DNA of 64,000 nucleotides from an uncultured Thalassotalea sp. (GTDB lineage Bacteria > Pseudomonadota > Gammaproteobacteria > Enterobacterales > Alteromonadaceae): positions 496,001 to 560,000 of the forward strand of contig CANLNK010000001.1 of assembly GCA_947492575.1 (NCBI GenBank), given 5' to 3'. The position numbers and the translations under genes are program-made. Under the pieces are notes generated by a model. The model was not told the origin of the DNA. It made no database searches and was given only the letters and a program-made list of their open reading frames with translations. This document shows, one piece after another, positions 37,425 through 47,906 of this stretch (the stretch's first letter is position 1; each line of letters begins with the position of its first letter).

Positions 37425-38365
37425 TGGCAGATGCAACTCAACATATCGCTGTGCTTTATGGAGGCACATCTGCTGAGCGAGAAGTGTCTCTTGCTTCCGG
37501 TAAAGCAATTGCTAACGGGTTAACGCAAGCGGGCTATCAAGTCACCTTGTTTGATACCAAAGAGCGTGATATTGAAGAATTGAAACAGCTATCTGTGGAC
37601 AAAGTATTTATAGCCCTGCATGGTCGCGGTGGCGAGGATGGCTGCCTGCAAGGAGCGCTAGAGTTTATTGGTATTCCATATACGGGCTCGGGTGTACTTG
37701 GTTCTGCATTAGCGATGGATAAAGTACGCACTAAGTTAGTGCTACAAGCGTTGGGATTACCCACAGCAAAATTCAGCATTGTGAATCGCGAGCAATTTAA
37801 CCGCGGCGATAGCGCGCAAATTATTGACGCGTTAGGCGGAAAAGCAATGGTTAAGCCTGCCAACGAAGGTTCAAGTATTGGCATGGCAAAAGTTACTTCG
37901 GCCGACGAGCTAAATATCGCACTTGAAAATGCGTTTAACTTTGATGACCAAGTACTTGTTGAAGCATGGATTGAAGGTCCTGAATACACGGTTGCTGTGT
38001 TAGGGGAAGAAGTGTTACCAGCGATTCATATGGAAACACCGAGAGATTTTTACGATTACGAAGCCAAGTATAAAAGTACGACAACTCAGTATCATTGCCC
38101 CTGTGGATTGCCTGAAGCAGATGAAAGTGAATTGAAATTGTTAGCAGCAAAAGCATTTGATGCTGTGGGTGCAAAAGGTTGGGGCCGCGTAGACATCATG
38201 CGCAGTGAAGCTGGTCAATGGCAAATTTTGGAAGTGAATACTGTGCCAGGCATGACGGAGACATCGTTAGTGCCGAAAGCCGCTAAAGTGTTTGGCTTAT
38301 CGTTTTCGGCATTAGTCAGTCAAATTGTTGAGATGGCAGAGCCACACGATAGTGATGGACGATAG
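37424..38365 (+). CDS. ddlB: D-alanine-D-alanine ligase
   Basis: 313 residues with the ATP-grasp fold: [51 protein letters not shown] and [18 protein letters not shown]. It makes the D-Ala-D-Ala used by MurF. It overlaps murC by one base and lies 15 bases before ftsQ, the typical position of ddlB. Confidence 0.98.
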   Translation: MADATQHIAVLYGGTSAEREVSLASGKAIANGLTQAGYQVTLFDTKERDIEELKQLSVDKVFIALHGRGGEDGCLQGALEFIGIPYTGSGVLGSALAMDKVRTKLVLQALGLPTAKFSIVNREQFNRGDSAQIIDALGGKAMVKPANEGSSIGMAKVTSADELNIALENAFNFDDQVLVEAWIEGPEYTVAVLGEEVLPAIHMETPRDFYDYEAKYKSTTTQYHCPCGLPEADESELKLLAAKAFDAVGAKGWGRVDIMRSEAGQWQILEVNTVPGMTETSLVPKAAKVFGLSFSALVSQIVEMAEPHDSDGR

Positions 38366-38380
38366 GGCTTAGTAAGTAAT

Positions 38381-39154
38381 ATGGCAGCAAAGCAATCACA
38401 AGAGAAAGCAAAGCTTGAAACGCCAGTTCATTGGTCGTTTTGGGCTGGATTGTTATTTTTCTTTGTGGTTGTTGTCGCCATGTTGTCGATGGTTTGGTTT
38501 GTTTATAAGCGTGTTAATGCAGAGGAAGCGGCGCCAGTTACGGCAGTAAAAATTAGTGGTGAGATGCCTTATACCCAGCGCAGCGATATTATGCAAGCGC
38601 TTGGTGAGCTCAACACCAGTAACTTTTTTAAGGTAGACGTTAATCGCGTGCAAGAAACGATTAATGATTTGCCATGGGTCTATTCTGTTGCTGTGCGCAA
38701 GCAGTGGCCGAATGAATTAAAGATTTATGTTGTAGATCAGTCGCCGATTGCTCGCTGGAATGGTGATTTCTTCATCAATGAGTATGGCACGGCTTTTCAG
38801 GCAGATGCTGGGCGGGTGAATCATAAATTACCGGCTTTTTATGGTCCGGAAGGCAGTGAGTTGGTAGCACTTGATAACTTCAAAAGTTTAAACAAGTTGT
38901 TGGCCTATCGCAGCTTGGCAATAGACGAATTAGTGCTATCAGAACGCTTTTCGTGGCAATTAACGTTAACTGATGGCGTGCAAGTGAATTTGGGTAGAGA
39001 AGAGCGAGTAGAGCGTATTCAACGTTTTATGGATATTTACCCACAAATAAAAACGTATCGTAAGGAAGGTGAAGAAATTGATTATATCGATCTTCGTTAC
39101 GATACCGGAGTAGCAGTTGGCTGGAAGCCTGCAGTAACAGAGCAAAGAGTTTAA
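38381..39154 (+). CDS. ftsQ: Cell division protein FtsQ
   Basis: 257 residues: a short cytosolic segment, one membrane helix (about 25-46), a POTRA domain (VTAVKISGEMPYTQRSDIMQ, VNRVQETINDLPWVYSVAV) and the FtsQ beta domain (WNGDFFINEYGTAFQAD). It binds FtsL/FtsB and links early and late divisome proteins. Four bases separate its stop from ftsA. Confidence 0.96.
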   Translation: MAAKQSQEKAKLETPVHWSFWAGLLFFFVVVVAMLSMVWFVYKRVNAEEAAPVTAVKISGEMPYTQRSDIMQALGELNTSNFFKVDVNRVQETINDLPWVYSVAVRKQWPNELKIYVVDQSPIARWNGDFFINEYGTAFQADAGRVNHKLPAFYGPEGSELVALDNFKSLNKLLAYRSLAIDELVLSERFSWQLTLTDGVQVNLGREERVERIQRFMDIYPQIKTYRKEGEEIDYIDLRYDTGVAVGWKPAVTEQRV

Positions 39155-39158
39155 TTTG

Positions 39159-40394
39159 ATGGCGAAAGTAGCAGACAGAAAATTAGTAGTTGGCTTAGAT
39201 ATCGGCACCTCGAAAATATCGGTCGCCGTGGGTGAGATAACGCCAGAAAATAAGCTAAGTATCGTTGGTGTCGGCAATCAGCCGTCACGAGGCATGGATA
39301 AAGGTGGCGTAAACGATTTGAACTTGGTTATTCAATCAATTCAACGCGCTATTAACGAAGCCGAGCTAATGGCCGATTGCCGTATTAGCTCAATCTACTT
39401 GGGTATTTCTGGTAAACATATCAGTTGTCAAAATGAAAACGGTATGGTGCCTATTAGCGACAATGAAGTTGTGCAAGAAGACGTTGATAACGTTATTCAC
39501 ACTGCGCGCTCGGTACCTATTTCGGCAGAACGCCGTATGCTACATGTGTTGCCACAAGAATTTAGCATTGACTGTCAGGACGGTATTAAAAGCCCGATAG
39601 GCATGTCTGGTGTGCGTATGGAAGCAAAAGTACATATTGTTACCTGCGCTAACGATATGGCGAAAAATTTAGTGAAGTGTGTCGAGCGCTGCGAACTTAA
39701 AGCAGATCAGCTAATTTTTTCAGCCCTAGCGTCAAGCTACGCGGTAGTCACTGAAGATGAGAAAGAATTAGGTATCTGTGTGGTAGATATCGGTGCTGGT
39801 ACGATGGACTTAACCGTATTCACTGGTGGTGCGCTTCGTCACACTGCGGTTATTCCTGTTGCAGGTAACCAAGTAACAAGTGATATCGCGAAAATTTTTA
39901 GAACGCCGCTTAGCCATGCAGAAGATATCAAAGTGCAGTATGCCTGTGCACTTCGTCAAATGGTAAGTATGGAAGAGAGCATTGAAGTGCCAAGTGTCGG
40001 TGGACGTCCTGCACGTACTATGTCGCGCCATACACTGTCAGAAGTGGTTGAGCCTCGTTACCATGAACTATTTGAATTAATTCAAGAAGAATTGAGAGAG
40101 GCGGGTTTAGTCGATCAAATTGCCGCAGGTTATGTATTAACCGGTGGTACATCGAAAATGGAAGGGGTAGTGGAATTTGCTGAAGAAGTTTTCCAGATGC
40201 CGGTACGCATAGCTAAACCGTTACCTGTCGAAGGGTTAAATGAATATGTTGATGACCCAACGTATTCAACAGTTGTTGGCCTGCTTCATTACGGCCTGCA
40301 GGAAAGTGGTAATGAAGAAGCGAGTAAAAAGAATGTCGAAGGTGTGACAGATCTATGGTCACGCATTCATGCCTGGTTTAAGGGTGAGTTTTAA
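39159..40394 (+). CDS. ftsA: Cell division protein FtsA
   Basis: 411 residues from the ATG at 39159; a TTG three bases upstream is not needed. Actin-like ATPase fold: VVGLDIGTSKISVAVGEI, VVDIGAGTMDLTVF, VLTGGTSKMEG, and a C-terminal amphipathic helix (DLWSRIHAWFKGEF) that tethers FtsA and FtsZ to the membrane. Confidence 0.98.
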   Translation: MAKVADRKLVVGLDIGTSKISVAVGEITPENKLSIVGVGNQPSRGMDKGGVNDLNLVIQSIQRAINEAELMADCRISSIYLGISGKHISCQNENGMVPISDNEVVQEDVDNVIHTARSVPISAERRMLHVLPQEFSIDCQDGIKSPIGMSGVRMEAKVHIVTCANDMAKNLVKCVERCELKADQLIFSALASSYAVVTEDEKELGICVVDIGAGTMDLTVFTGGALRHTAVIPVAGNQVTSDIAKIFRTPLSHAEDIKVQYACALRQMVSMEESIEVPSVGGRPARTMSRHTLSEVVEPRYHELFELIQEELREAGLVDQIAAGYVLTGGTSKMEGVVEFAEEVFQMPVRIAKPLPVEGLNEYVDDPTYSTVVGLLHYGLQESGNEEASKKNVEGVTDLWSRIHAWFKGEF

Positions 40395-40496
40395 GCGTTA
40401 TTCACTGGCTTTACTTGGCATAGCCTTGGTTAGCTTTTGAATGACAGAAGTTTAATTTTTTGGTGGAACAAAAACGTTAAAAACGGAGAGAATAAA

Positions 40497-41660
40497 ATGT
40501 TTGAATTGATGGAAGATCACAACGAAGAAGCAGTCATTAAGGTGGTTGGCGTTGGTGGCGGTGGTGGTAACGCTGTCGAGCACATGGTAAGCCAAACTAT
40601 CGAAGGTGTTGAGTTTATCACGGCTAACACTGATTCACAGGCGCTTCGCAATTCGTCTGCAAATGTTACATTACAAATTGGTGGTGATGTAACAAAAGGT
40701 CTTGGTGCTGGCGCTAATCCAGAAATTGGTCGTCGTGCTGCTGAAGAAGATCGCGAAACAATTAAGCAAACGCTACAAGGTGCCGATATGATCTTTATCG
40801 CTGCTGGTATGGGCGGTGGTACAGGTACAGGTGCTGCGCCAGTGGTTGCTGAAGTTGCTAAAGAAATGGGGATCTTAACTGTTGCTGTTGTGACTAAACC
40901 ATTCCCGTTCGAAGGCAAGAAACGTATGAACTACGCAGAGCAAGGGATCGAATTCTTAGCTAAGCACGTAGACTCATTAATTACGATTCCTAATGAAAAG
41001 TTATTAAAAGTTTTAGGCCCAGGTACGTCACTGCTTGACGCATTTAAAGCTGCAAACAATGTTTTATTAGGTGCTGTTCAAGGCATTGCGGAACTTATTA
41101 CACGCCCGGGACTCATAAACGTGGATTTCGCCGATGTTCGCACAGTGATGTCTGAAATGGGCACTGCGATGATGGGTTCTGGTTTAGCATCAGGTGAAGA
41201 CCGTGCTGAAGAAGCAGCTGAAGCTGCTATTTCTAGCCCATTACTTGAAGATGTCGACTTGGCGGGTGCACGCGGTATTTTAGTTAACATTACTGCGGGT
41301 ATGGATATCAGCATCGATGAATTCGAAACAGTTGGTAACGCTGTGAAAGCCTTTGCATCAGAGAATGCAACGGTAGTTGTTGGTGCTGTGATTGACCCAG
41401 AAATGACTGATGAGCTACGTGTAACGGTAGTTGCGACAGGTATCGGCGCTGCGCATAAACCTGATATTACACTTGTTAACCCTGCACCTGTTGAACACCA
41501 GCAAGTTGTAGGTGGAGACTATGTAGCACAAGGTCAGCCGCAACAAGCGCAAATTGCTCTGCCGGAAAGCAACCAAGCTGCAGAGCCAGTGAAGCAAAAT
41601 GCGCAAGCGTTAGACGAGTACTTAGATATTCCAGCGTTTTTACGTAAGCAAGCTGACTAA
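40497..41660 (+). CDS. ftsZ: Cell division protein FtsZ
   Basis: 387 residues from the ATG at 40497, with GGAG nine bases upstream; an in-frame TTG at 40437 would add a non-family extension. The tubulin signature [18 protein letters not shown] and the nucleotide-binding [15 protein letters not shown] are present, then a Gln/Ala-rich linker and the conserved C-terminal peptide [13 protein letters not shown] that binds FtsA, ZipA and ZapD. It is separated from ftsA by 102 bases, a usual place for ftsZ promoters. Confidence 0.98.
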   Translation: MFELMEDHNEEAVIKVVGVGGGGGNAVEHMVSQTIEGVEFITANTDSQALRNSSANVTLQIGGDVTKGLGAGANPEIGRRAAEEDRETIKQTLQGADMIFIAAGMGGGTGTGAAPVVAEVAKEMGILTVAVVTKPFPFEGKKRMNYAEQGIEFLAKHVDSLITIPNEKLLKVLGPGTSLLDAFKAANNVLLGAVQGIAELITRPGLINVDFADVRTVMSEMGTAMMGSGLASGEDRAEEAAEAAISSPLLEDVDLAGARGILVNITAGMDISIDEFETVGNAVKAFASENATVVVGAVIDPEMTDELRVTVVATGIGAAHKPDITLVNPAPVEHQQVVGGDYVAQGQPQQAQIALPESNQAAEPVKQNAQALDEYLDIPAFLRKQAD

Positions 41661-41713
41661 TCGTCAGGCAGATAATCTGTCTAACAAACTCTAGCGAGTT
41701 TTACGCAAAAAAA

Positions 41714-41729
41714 CGCCAAATATGTGGCG
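41714..41729. terminator. Small hairpin between ftsZ and lpxC
   Basis: CGCCA (41714-41718) and TGGCG (41725-41729) around AATATG, followed by ATTTTGATTTT. It is weak and could reduce, not stop, read-through into lpxC. Confidence 0.4.
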
Positions 41730-41824
41730 ATTTTGATTTTGCTGGTAAATTTTGATATATTACGCCACCGCTCTAGTAGGTGGTCGGATGTTTTCCGAAA
41801 TTTTTTGGCTAATTTAAGGCAAGT

Positions 41825-42739
41825 ATGATTAAACAACGTACATTAAAAGATAGCGTTTCAGCAGTTGGTGTTGGTTTGCACAAAGGTGAAAAGGTAAGGG
41901 TCACTCTCCGTCCTGCGCCTGCAAACACGGGTATTGTATTCCGTCGTGTAGACCTTGATCCTGTTGTTGATATTAAAGCATCGCCAGAAGCTGTTGGCGA
42001 AACAACGCTATGTACTTGTTTGGTTAATGAAGAAGGTGTGCAGATTTCCACCGTCGAGCATCTACTAGCTGCAGTAGCGGGTTTAGGTTTAGATAACTTA
42101 GTTATCGACGTAAACTCGCCAGAAGTTCCTATTATGGACGGCAGCTCATTACCTTTTGTTTATCTAATCCAGTCGGTTGGTATTGAAGAGCAGAACGTTG
42201 CCAAACGCTTTTTGCGCATCAAAAAGCCAATTCGTGTTGAAGAAGGTGATAAATGGGCAGAGCTTTTACCTTATGAAGGTTTTAAAGTTGATTTTGCCAT
42301 TGAATTTGATCACCCTGTCATAGCCAAAACCGGTCAAAATATGACGATGGATTTAACGTCATCGTCATTTATCAAAGAAATCAGCCGTGCGCGTACTTTC
42401 GGCTTTATGAAAGATATTGAGTTTTTGCGTTCGCATAACCTAGCGTTAGGCGGCAGCCTAGAAAATGCGATAGTACTTGATGACTATCGTATGCTGAACC
42501 CAGAAGAGCTTCGTTACGATGATGAATTCGTAAAGCATAAGATTCTTGACGCAATTGGTGATTTGTACATGGGCGGCGTAAGCATTTTAGGTGAGTTACG
42601 TGCGTTTAAATCAGGCCACGCTCTGAACAACATGTTACTTCGAGAAGTTTTCAAGCAAACTGAAGCTTGGGAGTGGGTAACATATGAAGATGAAGCTGCT
42701 GCACCAATTATGTTCCAAGAAGCTGGTGCGCTAGCTTAG
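41825..42739 (+). CDS. lpxC: UDP-3-O-acyl-N-acetylglucosamine deacetylase
   Basis: 304 residues. Zinc ligands in the family motifs [29 protein letters not shown]-type region ([17 protein letters not shown]) and SGHALNNML are seen. LpxC makes the first committed step of lipid A synthesis, so the organism has a standard LPS outer membrane. It closes the dcw cluster, with a terminator after it. Confidence 0.98.
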   Translation: MIKQRTLKDSVSAVGVGLHKGEKVRVTLRPAPANTGIVFRRVDLDPVVDIKASPEAVGETTLCTCLVNEEGVQISTVEHLLAAVAGLGLDNLVIDVNSPEVPIMDGSSLPFVYLIQSVGIEEQNVAKRFLRIKKPIRVEEGDKWAELLPYEGFKVDFAIEFDHPVIAKTGQNMTMDLTSSSFIKEISRARTFGFMKDIEFLRSHNLALGGSLENAIVLDDYRMLNPEELRYDDEFVKHKILDAIGDLYMGGVSILGELRAFKSGHALNNMLLREVFKQTEAWEWVTYEDEAAAPIMFQEAGALA

Positions 42740-42760
42740 TCAACAAGTGTTAATCCCAAA

Positions 42761-42786
42761 AGCCAGCATCATACGCTGGCTTTTTA
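42761..42786 (+). terminator. Terminator after lpxC
   Basis: AGCCAGC (42761-42767) and GCTGGCT (42775-42781) form a 7-bp stem, then a T-run. Confidence 0.9.
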
Positions 42787-42804
42787 CTTTCTAAGGGCTA
42801 GCCC

Positions 42805-43302
42805 TTATGTGTCTTTAAACTTTTCGTCATTGGCCAGTGCTGCTAGCTTAAGTAATTTTTCCTGAAGTGATTTTGGCGCCTTTTCGGCGACCTCTTTTAA
42901 TTGCTCGGCAGTAGAAGTCGACAAATGCTTCTTTGGCTTTTCTTGCTTAGCTTCTACTGCTTTATTGTGTGCTTGCGCTACTTGGCTTGAAAACTCAGGT
43001 GTAACTTTGATCTGAATTTGGTTGATGTCCCCATTGCTCGCTTGCGACAGTGTTTGTGCAATACGGTTCTTTTCAAATTGCAGTCGTTGGCTCCAAACCG
43101 CAGAAACTACCTCAATAACGACGACGTTCTGTTTAATGTTACCTATTCGCCAAGTATCTACTGGTAGATCAGGGCATATTTGTCGTACAATTGAGCTGAT
43201 TTGTTTTAAAAAGTTGGTTTTTTGGTTGATTTGTGCCAAAGTGCCGCTCGTCTTATTGATTAATAACGATACATCAATAGGATTTTTGGTTTTTCTATAC
43301 AT
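42805..43302 (-). CDS. dciA: DciA-like helicase-loading protein (DUF721)
   Basis: 165 residues from the ATG at 43302; a TTG at 43335 would add an unusual N-terminus. The DUF721 domain (about 20-105) contains VDTWRIGNIKQNVVVIEV and SAVWSQRLQFEKNRI, and the C-terminus is Lys/Ala/Glu-rich and probably disordered. DciA loads the replicative helicase DnaB in bacteria that lack the phage-type DnaC. It sits divergently from the M23 peptidase with a 48-base gap and convergently with lpxC, as in many gammaproteobacteria. Confidence 0.87.
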   Translation of the reverse strand: MYRKTKNPIDVSLLINKTSGTLAQINQKTNFLKQISSIVRQICPDLPVDTWRIGNIKQNVVVIEVVSAVWSQRLQFEKNRIAQTLSQASNGDINQIQIKVTPEFSSQVAQAHNKAVEAKQEKPKKHLSTSTAEQLKEVAEKAPKSLQEKLLKLAALANDEKFKDT

Positions 43303-43350
43303 AGCGTAACTCAAGCTTAAACTAGCTTCGCACAATCAAGACTGGGATTT

Positions 43351-44259
43351 ATGAGTTTAACACTACTATACCGTGGAAAAAACGTTAGATTTTCAATGAA
43401 ACTTTCAAAGCTTCATTGGCTGTCCGCTATTGGCGTTTTTGCTCTGGTTTCCGGCCTGATTGTTCACCTTTTTATTTCTTCTAAAGCTATTCCTCAAACG
43501 ATTCTTACAGATAACGTCACTATCGATACAGCACTTCCAGTGAATGAAGTGGAATCCAGTGATAAGCAACAAGTCATTGCTCTAACATTAAAGTTGGCAG
43601 AGCTGCAGTCACAAGTACTGCGTTTAAACGCACTTGGTGACAGACTTGCTGATGAAAACGATATACCTGAACAAGAGTTTAATTTTGACCAATTACCGCC
43701 ATCTGGTGGTCCGGTTCAAAGTACAGAAACCGTTAATAACAAGACACTCGCTGAGTTATTGCTAGAGATAAATGCGCTTGAGCAAGAATTAGACAAAGAA
43801 GAAAAACAGTTAAAGGTACTTGAATCACTCACTTTAGGTCACCATATACAAAGCAGTAGCTATTTGTCGGGACGACCTATTGTTAAAGGCTGGCTCTCTT
43901 CTTATTACGGTATTCGTAAAGACCCGTTTAGTAAGCGACCTGCCATGCATAAAGGTGTAGACTTTGCTGGTAAAGAAGATGCGCCAATTATTGCGACAGC
44001 AGGTGGTGTTATTACTTGGGCTAGTGAGCGTTATGGTTATGGCAACTTAATTGAAATTGACCACGGTGACGGTTACAAAACTCGTTACGGCCACAACAAA
44101 GAGTTGTTAGTAAACCTTGGCGACGTAGTCGAGAAAGGGCAGGTTATTGCGAGAATGGGCAGTACGGGACGCTCTACTGGGCCTCATGTACACTATGAGA
44201 TTCTGCGTAATAACACGCAAATTAACCCTATTAAGTACGTGTATCGCAAAGCAAAATAA
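43351..44259 (+). CDS. M23 family metallopeptidase, upstream of secA
   Basis: 302 residues: one N-terminal membrane helix (about 24-45), a coiled coil (about 60-165, with LLLEINALEQELDKEEKQL) and a C-terminal LytM/M23 domain with MHKGVDFAGKEDAPIIATAGG, HGDGYKTRYGHN and TGRSTGPHVHYEIL. The zinc ligands (HxxxD, HVH) are intact, so it is an active endopeptidase of peptidoglycan or an EnvC/NlpD-like activator. The gene is directly before secA, where E. coli has secM. Confidence 0.9.
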   Translation: MSLTLLYRGKNVRFSMKLSKLHWLSAIGVFALVSGLIVHLFISSKAIPQTILTDNVTIDTALPVNEVESSDKQQVIALTLKLAELQSQVLRLNALGDRLADENDIPEQEFNFDQLPPSGGPVQSTETVNNKTLAELLLEINALEQELDKEEKQLKVLESLTLGHHIQSSSYLSGRPIVKGWLSSYYGIRKDPFSKRPAMHKGVDFAGKEDAPIIATAGGVITWASERYGYGNLIEIDHGDGYKTRYGHNKELLVNLGDVVEKGQVIARMGSTGRSTGPHVHYEILRNNTQINPIKYVYRKAK

Positions 44260-44284
44260 TCCCGAAAAAATTTTAAGTTTTAGT

Positions 44285-44301
44285 AAAGGGCCTGTCCCTT
44301 T
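44285..44301 (+). terminator. Short hairpin before secA
   Basis: AAAGGG (44285-44290) and CCCTTT (44296-44301) around CCTGT, then a T-rich stretch. It may be a weak terminator or attenuator of the M23 transcript ahead of secA. Confidence 0.45.
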
Positions 44302-44353
44302 GCTCTTTATTTTAGTAGTTGAAGATTTTCTCTTCTGAACATGGTTTAACAAG

Positions 44354-47056
44354 ATGTTTGTAAAGTTAATGACAAAGGTATTCGGTAGTCGCAATGACAG
44401 ACTATTGAAGAAAATGCGCAAAGAAGTACACAAGATAAACGCATTGGAAGCGACAATAGAAGCGCTGTCTGATGAAGAGTTGAAAGCTAAAACTACAGAA
44501 TTTAAAGAGCGCGTTAGTAGCGGTGAGACTCTCGAGGCTATCTTACCCGAGGCATTTGCCGTTGTTCGTGAAGCGAGTAAACGTGTATTTGGCATGCGTC
44601 ACTTCGATGTTCAAATGATCGGTGGCATGGTGTTGAACCAAGGTAAGATTGCCGAAATGCGCACTGGTGAAGGTAAAACACTTACAGCGACACTTCCTTC
44701 ATACTTAAATGCATTATCAAGCAAAGGTGTTCACGTTGTTACCGTGAATGATTATCTTGCAAAGCGTGATGCTGATTGGTCACGTCCATTATTTGAATTT
44801 TTAGGCCTTACTGTTGGCTGTAACATTCCTGGCATGTCACAAGCTGACAAAAAGTTAGCATATGAATGTGATGTCACTTACGGTACTAACAACGAGTTTG
44901 GTTTCGATTACCTGCGTGACAACATGGCGTTTACCATCGACGATCGCGTTCAGCGCCCACTTAACTTTGCTGTAGTGGATGAGGTTGACTCTATCCTTAT
45001 CGATGAAGCAAGAACACCACTGATTATCTCTGGCCAAGCAGAAGACAGTTCAGAGCTTTACCAAGCAATTAATACGATTGTACCGAGCTTAGAGCGTCAA
45101 AGTGAAGAAGACAAAGACGAAGAAACAGGTCAGTCCGAAGATTTCGTTGTTGGTGACTTTACCATTGACGAGAAAGCAAAGCAGGTTTATTTAACAGAGC
45201 GTGGTCAGGTGCGTGTTGAGGAAATCTTAAGTGAGAAAGGCCTTATCAAGGAAGGTGATTCACTGTTTGCTGCCGCGAATATTTCATTGCTACACCACGT
45301 AATGGCTGCATTGCGCGCTCATAACCTGTTCCAGAAAGATGTAGACTACATCGTTAAAGAAGATGAAATTGTCATTGTAGACGAGCACACTGGCCGTACA
45401 ATGGAAGGCCGTCGTTGGTCTGAAGGTTTGCACCAAGCTGTTGAAGCTAAAGAAGGTGTGCGCATTCAGAATGAAAACCAAACCTTAGCGTCAATCACGT
45501 TCCAAAACTACTTCCGTATTTATGAAAAGCTGTCAGGTATGACAGGTACTGCTGATACAGAAGCTTTTGAATTCAATCATATCTACGGTCTTGAAACGGT
45601 CATTATTCCGACGAATAAACCAATGGTTCGTAAAGATATGGCAGACCTTATCTACTTAACAGCTGAAGAAAAATACGAAGCTATTTTGGAAGATATCAAA
45701 GACTGTGTTGACCGTGGTCAGCCTGTACTTGTTGGTACTATCAGTATTGAAACATCAGAATTCTTATCTGCATTCTTGAAGAAATCTAAGATTAAGCACA
45801 AGGTATTGAATGCTAAATTCCACCAACAGGAAGCTGAGATTGTAGCCGAGGCAGGTAAGATTAGCGCGGTAACGATTGCAACTAACATGGCTGGTCGTGG
45901 TACCGATATCGTATTAGGTGGTAACTTAGACGCTGCTATTGCCAAGCTTTCAAATCCAACCGAAGAACAAATCGAAAAAGTAAAGGCTGAGTGGAAAGAA
46001 GAGCACGACAAAGTGCTTGAGCTTGGTGGTTTACATATTATCGCAACTGAACGTCATGAATCTCGCCGTATCGATAACCAATTACGTGGTCGTTCAGGTC
46101 GCCAAGGTGATGCTGGTTCAACTCGTTTCTACCTATCGATGGAAGATGGCTTAATGCGTATCTTTGCATCAGAGCGTATTGCTAACATGATGCGTAAACT
46201 AGGTATGGAACGCGGTGAAGCTATTGAGCATCCTTGGGTAACTAAGAGTATTGAAAATGCTCAGCGCAAGGTAGAGGGTCGTAACTTCGATATTCGTAAG
46301 CAATTGCTTGAATTTGACGATGTTGCTAACGATCAACGTAAAGTCATTTACGAGCAACGTGATGAATTACTAAATGAAAGTGATATTGGCGAAGTTGTTA
46401 GTGTAATACGTAACGATGTATTAACTGGCATTATTGATCAACACATTCCTCCGCAATCGTTAGAAGAAATGTGGGATGTACCTGGCCTTGAAGAGCGCTT
46501 AAAAGGGGAATTCAACACGGAATTACCAATTTCTAAATGGCTGGAAGAAGATAAGAGTCTGCACGAAGAAACACTACGCGAGAAGATTGTTGAGACTTTC
46601 GAAGCTGCGTATAAAGCGAAGGAAGAAATGGTAGGTGCAGACGTTATTCGCCAGTTTGAGAAAGCAGTTATGCTTCAGAGTTTAGATTCACACTGGAAAG
46701 AGCATTTATCGGCAATGGATCATTTGCGTCAAGGTATTCACTTACGTGGCTATGCCCAGAAGAACCCTAAGCAAGAATACAAGCGCGAGTCGTTCGAGCT
46801 ATTCTCCGAAATGCTTGATAACTTAAAATATGATGTTATCGGCATTTTGAGCAAAGTACGTATTCAAGCCGAGTCAGACGTTGAAGCGGTTGAAGAGCAG
46901 CACCGTAAAGCGGATGAGCAACCAAAGAACTTTCAACATGAGTCGGCGACAAATGAAGTAGCTCCGGAGCAACAAATGCCAAGAGTAGGTCGTAATGAGC
47001 CTTGTCCATGTGGCTCAGGTAAAAAGTACAAACAGTGTCACGGTAAGCTTAGCTAG
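44354..47056 (+). CDS. secA: Protein translocase ATPase SecA
   Basis: 900 residues, standard length. Walker [15 protein letters not shown], Walker B region [36 protein letters not shown] and [11 protein letters not shown] define the SecA motor. The C-terminal zinc-binding tail [14 protein letters not shown], used for SecB docking, is intact. It pushes preproteins through SecYEG. A terminator follows, and mutT lies downstream. Confidence 0.99.
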   Translation: MFVKLMTKVFGSRNDRLLKKMRKEVHKINALEATIEALSDEELKAKTTEFKERVSSGETLEAILPEAFAVVREASKRVFGMRHFDVQMIGGMVLNQGKIAEMRTGEGKTLTATLPSYLNALSSKGVHVVTVNDYLAKRDADWSRPLFEFLGLTVGCNIPGMSQADKKLAYECDVTYGTNNEFGFDYLRDNMAFTIDDRVQRPLNFAVVDEVDSILIDEARTPLIISGQAEDSSELYQAINTIVPSLERQSEEDKDEETGQSEDFVVGDFTIDEKAKQVYLTERGQVRVEEILSEKGLIKEGDSLFAAANISLLHHVMAALRAHNLFQKDVDYIVKEDEIVIVDEHTGRTMEGRRWSEGLHQAVEAKEGVRIQNENQTLASITFQNYFRIYEKLSGMTGTADTEAFEFNHIYGLETVIIPTNKPMVRKDMADLIYLTAEEKYEAILEDIKDCVDRGQPVLVGTISIETSEFLSAFLKKSKIKHKVLNAKFHQQEAEIVAEAGKISAVTIATNMAGRGTDIVLGGNLDAAIAKLSNPTEEQIEKVKAEWKEEHDKVLELGGLHIIATERHESRRIDNQLRGRSGRQGDAGSTRFYLSMEDGLMRIFASERIANMMRKLGMERGEAIEHPWVTKSIENAQRKVEGRNFDIRKQLLEFDDVANDQRKVIYEQRDELLNESDIGEVVSVIRNDVLTGIIDQHIPPQSLEEMWDVPGLEERLKGEFNTELPISKWLEEDKSLHEETLREKIVETFEAAYKAKEEMVGADVIRQFEKAVMLQSLDSHWKEHLSAMDHLRQGIHLRGYAQKNPKQEYKRESFELFSEMLDNLKYDVIGILSKVRIQAESDVEAVEEQHRKADEQPKNFQHESATNEVAPEQQMPRVGRNEPCPCGSGKKYKQCHGKLS

Positions 47057-47080
47057 CTCCGCTTAGGATAATTACTTAAA

Positions 47081-47103
47081 AAGGGGATTTATTCCCCTTT
47101 TTT
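47081..47103 (+). terminator. Terminator of secA
   Basis: AAGGGGA (47081-47087) and TCCCCTT (47093-47099) with a following T-run. Confidence 0.9.
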
Positions 47104-47133
47104 AATGCTCAGATTTTACGGAGGGGTAACAAA

Positions 47134-47520
47134 TTGAAGCAGGTTCATGTAGCAGTCGGAGTCGTCTTAAGAGATGGACAGGTGTTTTTAACGCGTCGTC
47201 ATCAAGGCGCACACCAAGGCGGGAAATGGGAGTTTCCAGGTGGTAAGGTGGAAAATAGCGAAACGGTTGCTCAAGCGCTATACAGGGAGCTTAACGAGGA
47301 AATTTCGATAGATGTATTGGCATGCACGCCATTTATGGAAATTAACCATGATTACGGCGACAAGAAAGTGAAATTAGATATCTTCCTGGTTGAACAATTT
47401 AGTGGTGAGCCAAACTCAGCTGAAGGAAACGAACAACAATGGTGCAATATCCAGTCACTTGCCGATTTAGACTTTCCAGCAGCTAACGGCGTTATCGTTG
47501 AAAAATTGATGGCAATGTAG
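47134..47520 (+). CDS. mutT: 8-oxo-dGTP diphosphatase MutT (Nudix)
   Basis: 128 residues. The Nudix box GGKVENSETVAQALYRELNE is intact except that the usual last Gly is Ser. The start is the TTG at 47134, supported by a strong GGAGGGG at 47120-47126 and by the MKQVHVAVGVVL start conserved in the family. It hydrolyses oxidised dGTP and so prevents A:T to C:G mutations. secA precedes it, as in many gammaproteobacteria. Confidence 0.95.
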   Translation: MKQVHVAVGVVLRDGQVFLTRRHQGAHQGGKWEFPGGKVENSETVAQALYRELNEEISIDVLACTPFMEINHDYGDKKVKLDIFLVEQFSGEPNSAEGNEQQWCNIQSLADLDFPAANGVIVEKLMAM

Positions 47521-47549
47521 GATTAAACGAAGTCTCTGTTTACTTGCAA

Positions 47550-47579
47550 GGGGACTATTTTCAGTCCCCGTTTAGTTTT
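47550..47579 (+). terminator. Terminator of mutT
   Basis: GGGGACT (47550-47556) and AGTCCCC (47563-47569), then GTTTAGTTTTT. Confidence 0.85.
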
Positions 47580-47626
47580 TGCCTCGGCGGTCTACCGAAG
47601 TACTCTTGTTAACTGGATTTCACAGC

Positions 47627-47863
47627 CTACTCTGGTTCGACAAAAAACTTATGGTGTTGAAGAAACTGCTCTTCTAATGCATCAATCATTTCTTCTGACA
47701 TGGGCTCTGCGCTTTGCATTGGCTGACTAATTTTGTGATTTTCTTCTGCCCAATCACCTAAATCAATCAACTTACAGCGTTCTGAACAGAATGGACGGAA
47801 AGTATTTTCTTCTTTCCAAGCGACTTTTTTATCGCAAGTAGGGCAATTAACGGTAAGTGACAT
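47627..47863 (-). CDS. yacG: DNA gyrase inhibitor YacG
   Basis: 78 residues with a four-cysteine zinc site, CPTC at 7-10 and CSERC at about 26-30, then [11 protein letters not shown], the YacG signature. It binds GyrB and inhibits gyrase in E. coli. It is the last gene of the coaE-zapD-yacG run, 43 bases after zapD on the minus strand. Confidence 0.94.
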   Translation of the reverse strand: MSLTVNCPTCDKKVAWKEENTFRPFCSERCKLIDLGDWAEENHKISQPMQSAEPMSEEMIDALEEQFLQHHKFFVEPE

Positions 47864-47906
47864 AAAACTAAATAGACGCTGAGATTAATAATCGCGGAGT
47901 ATAGCG

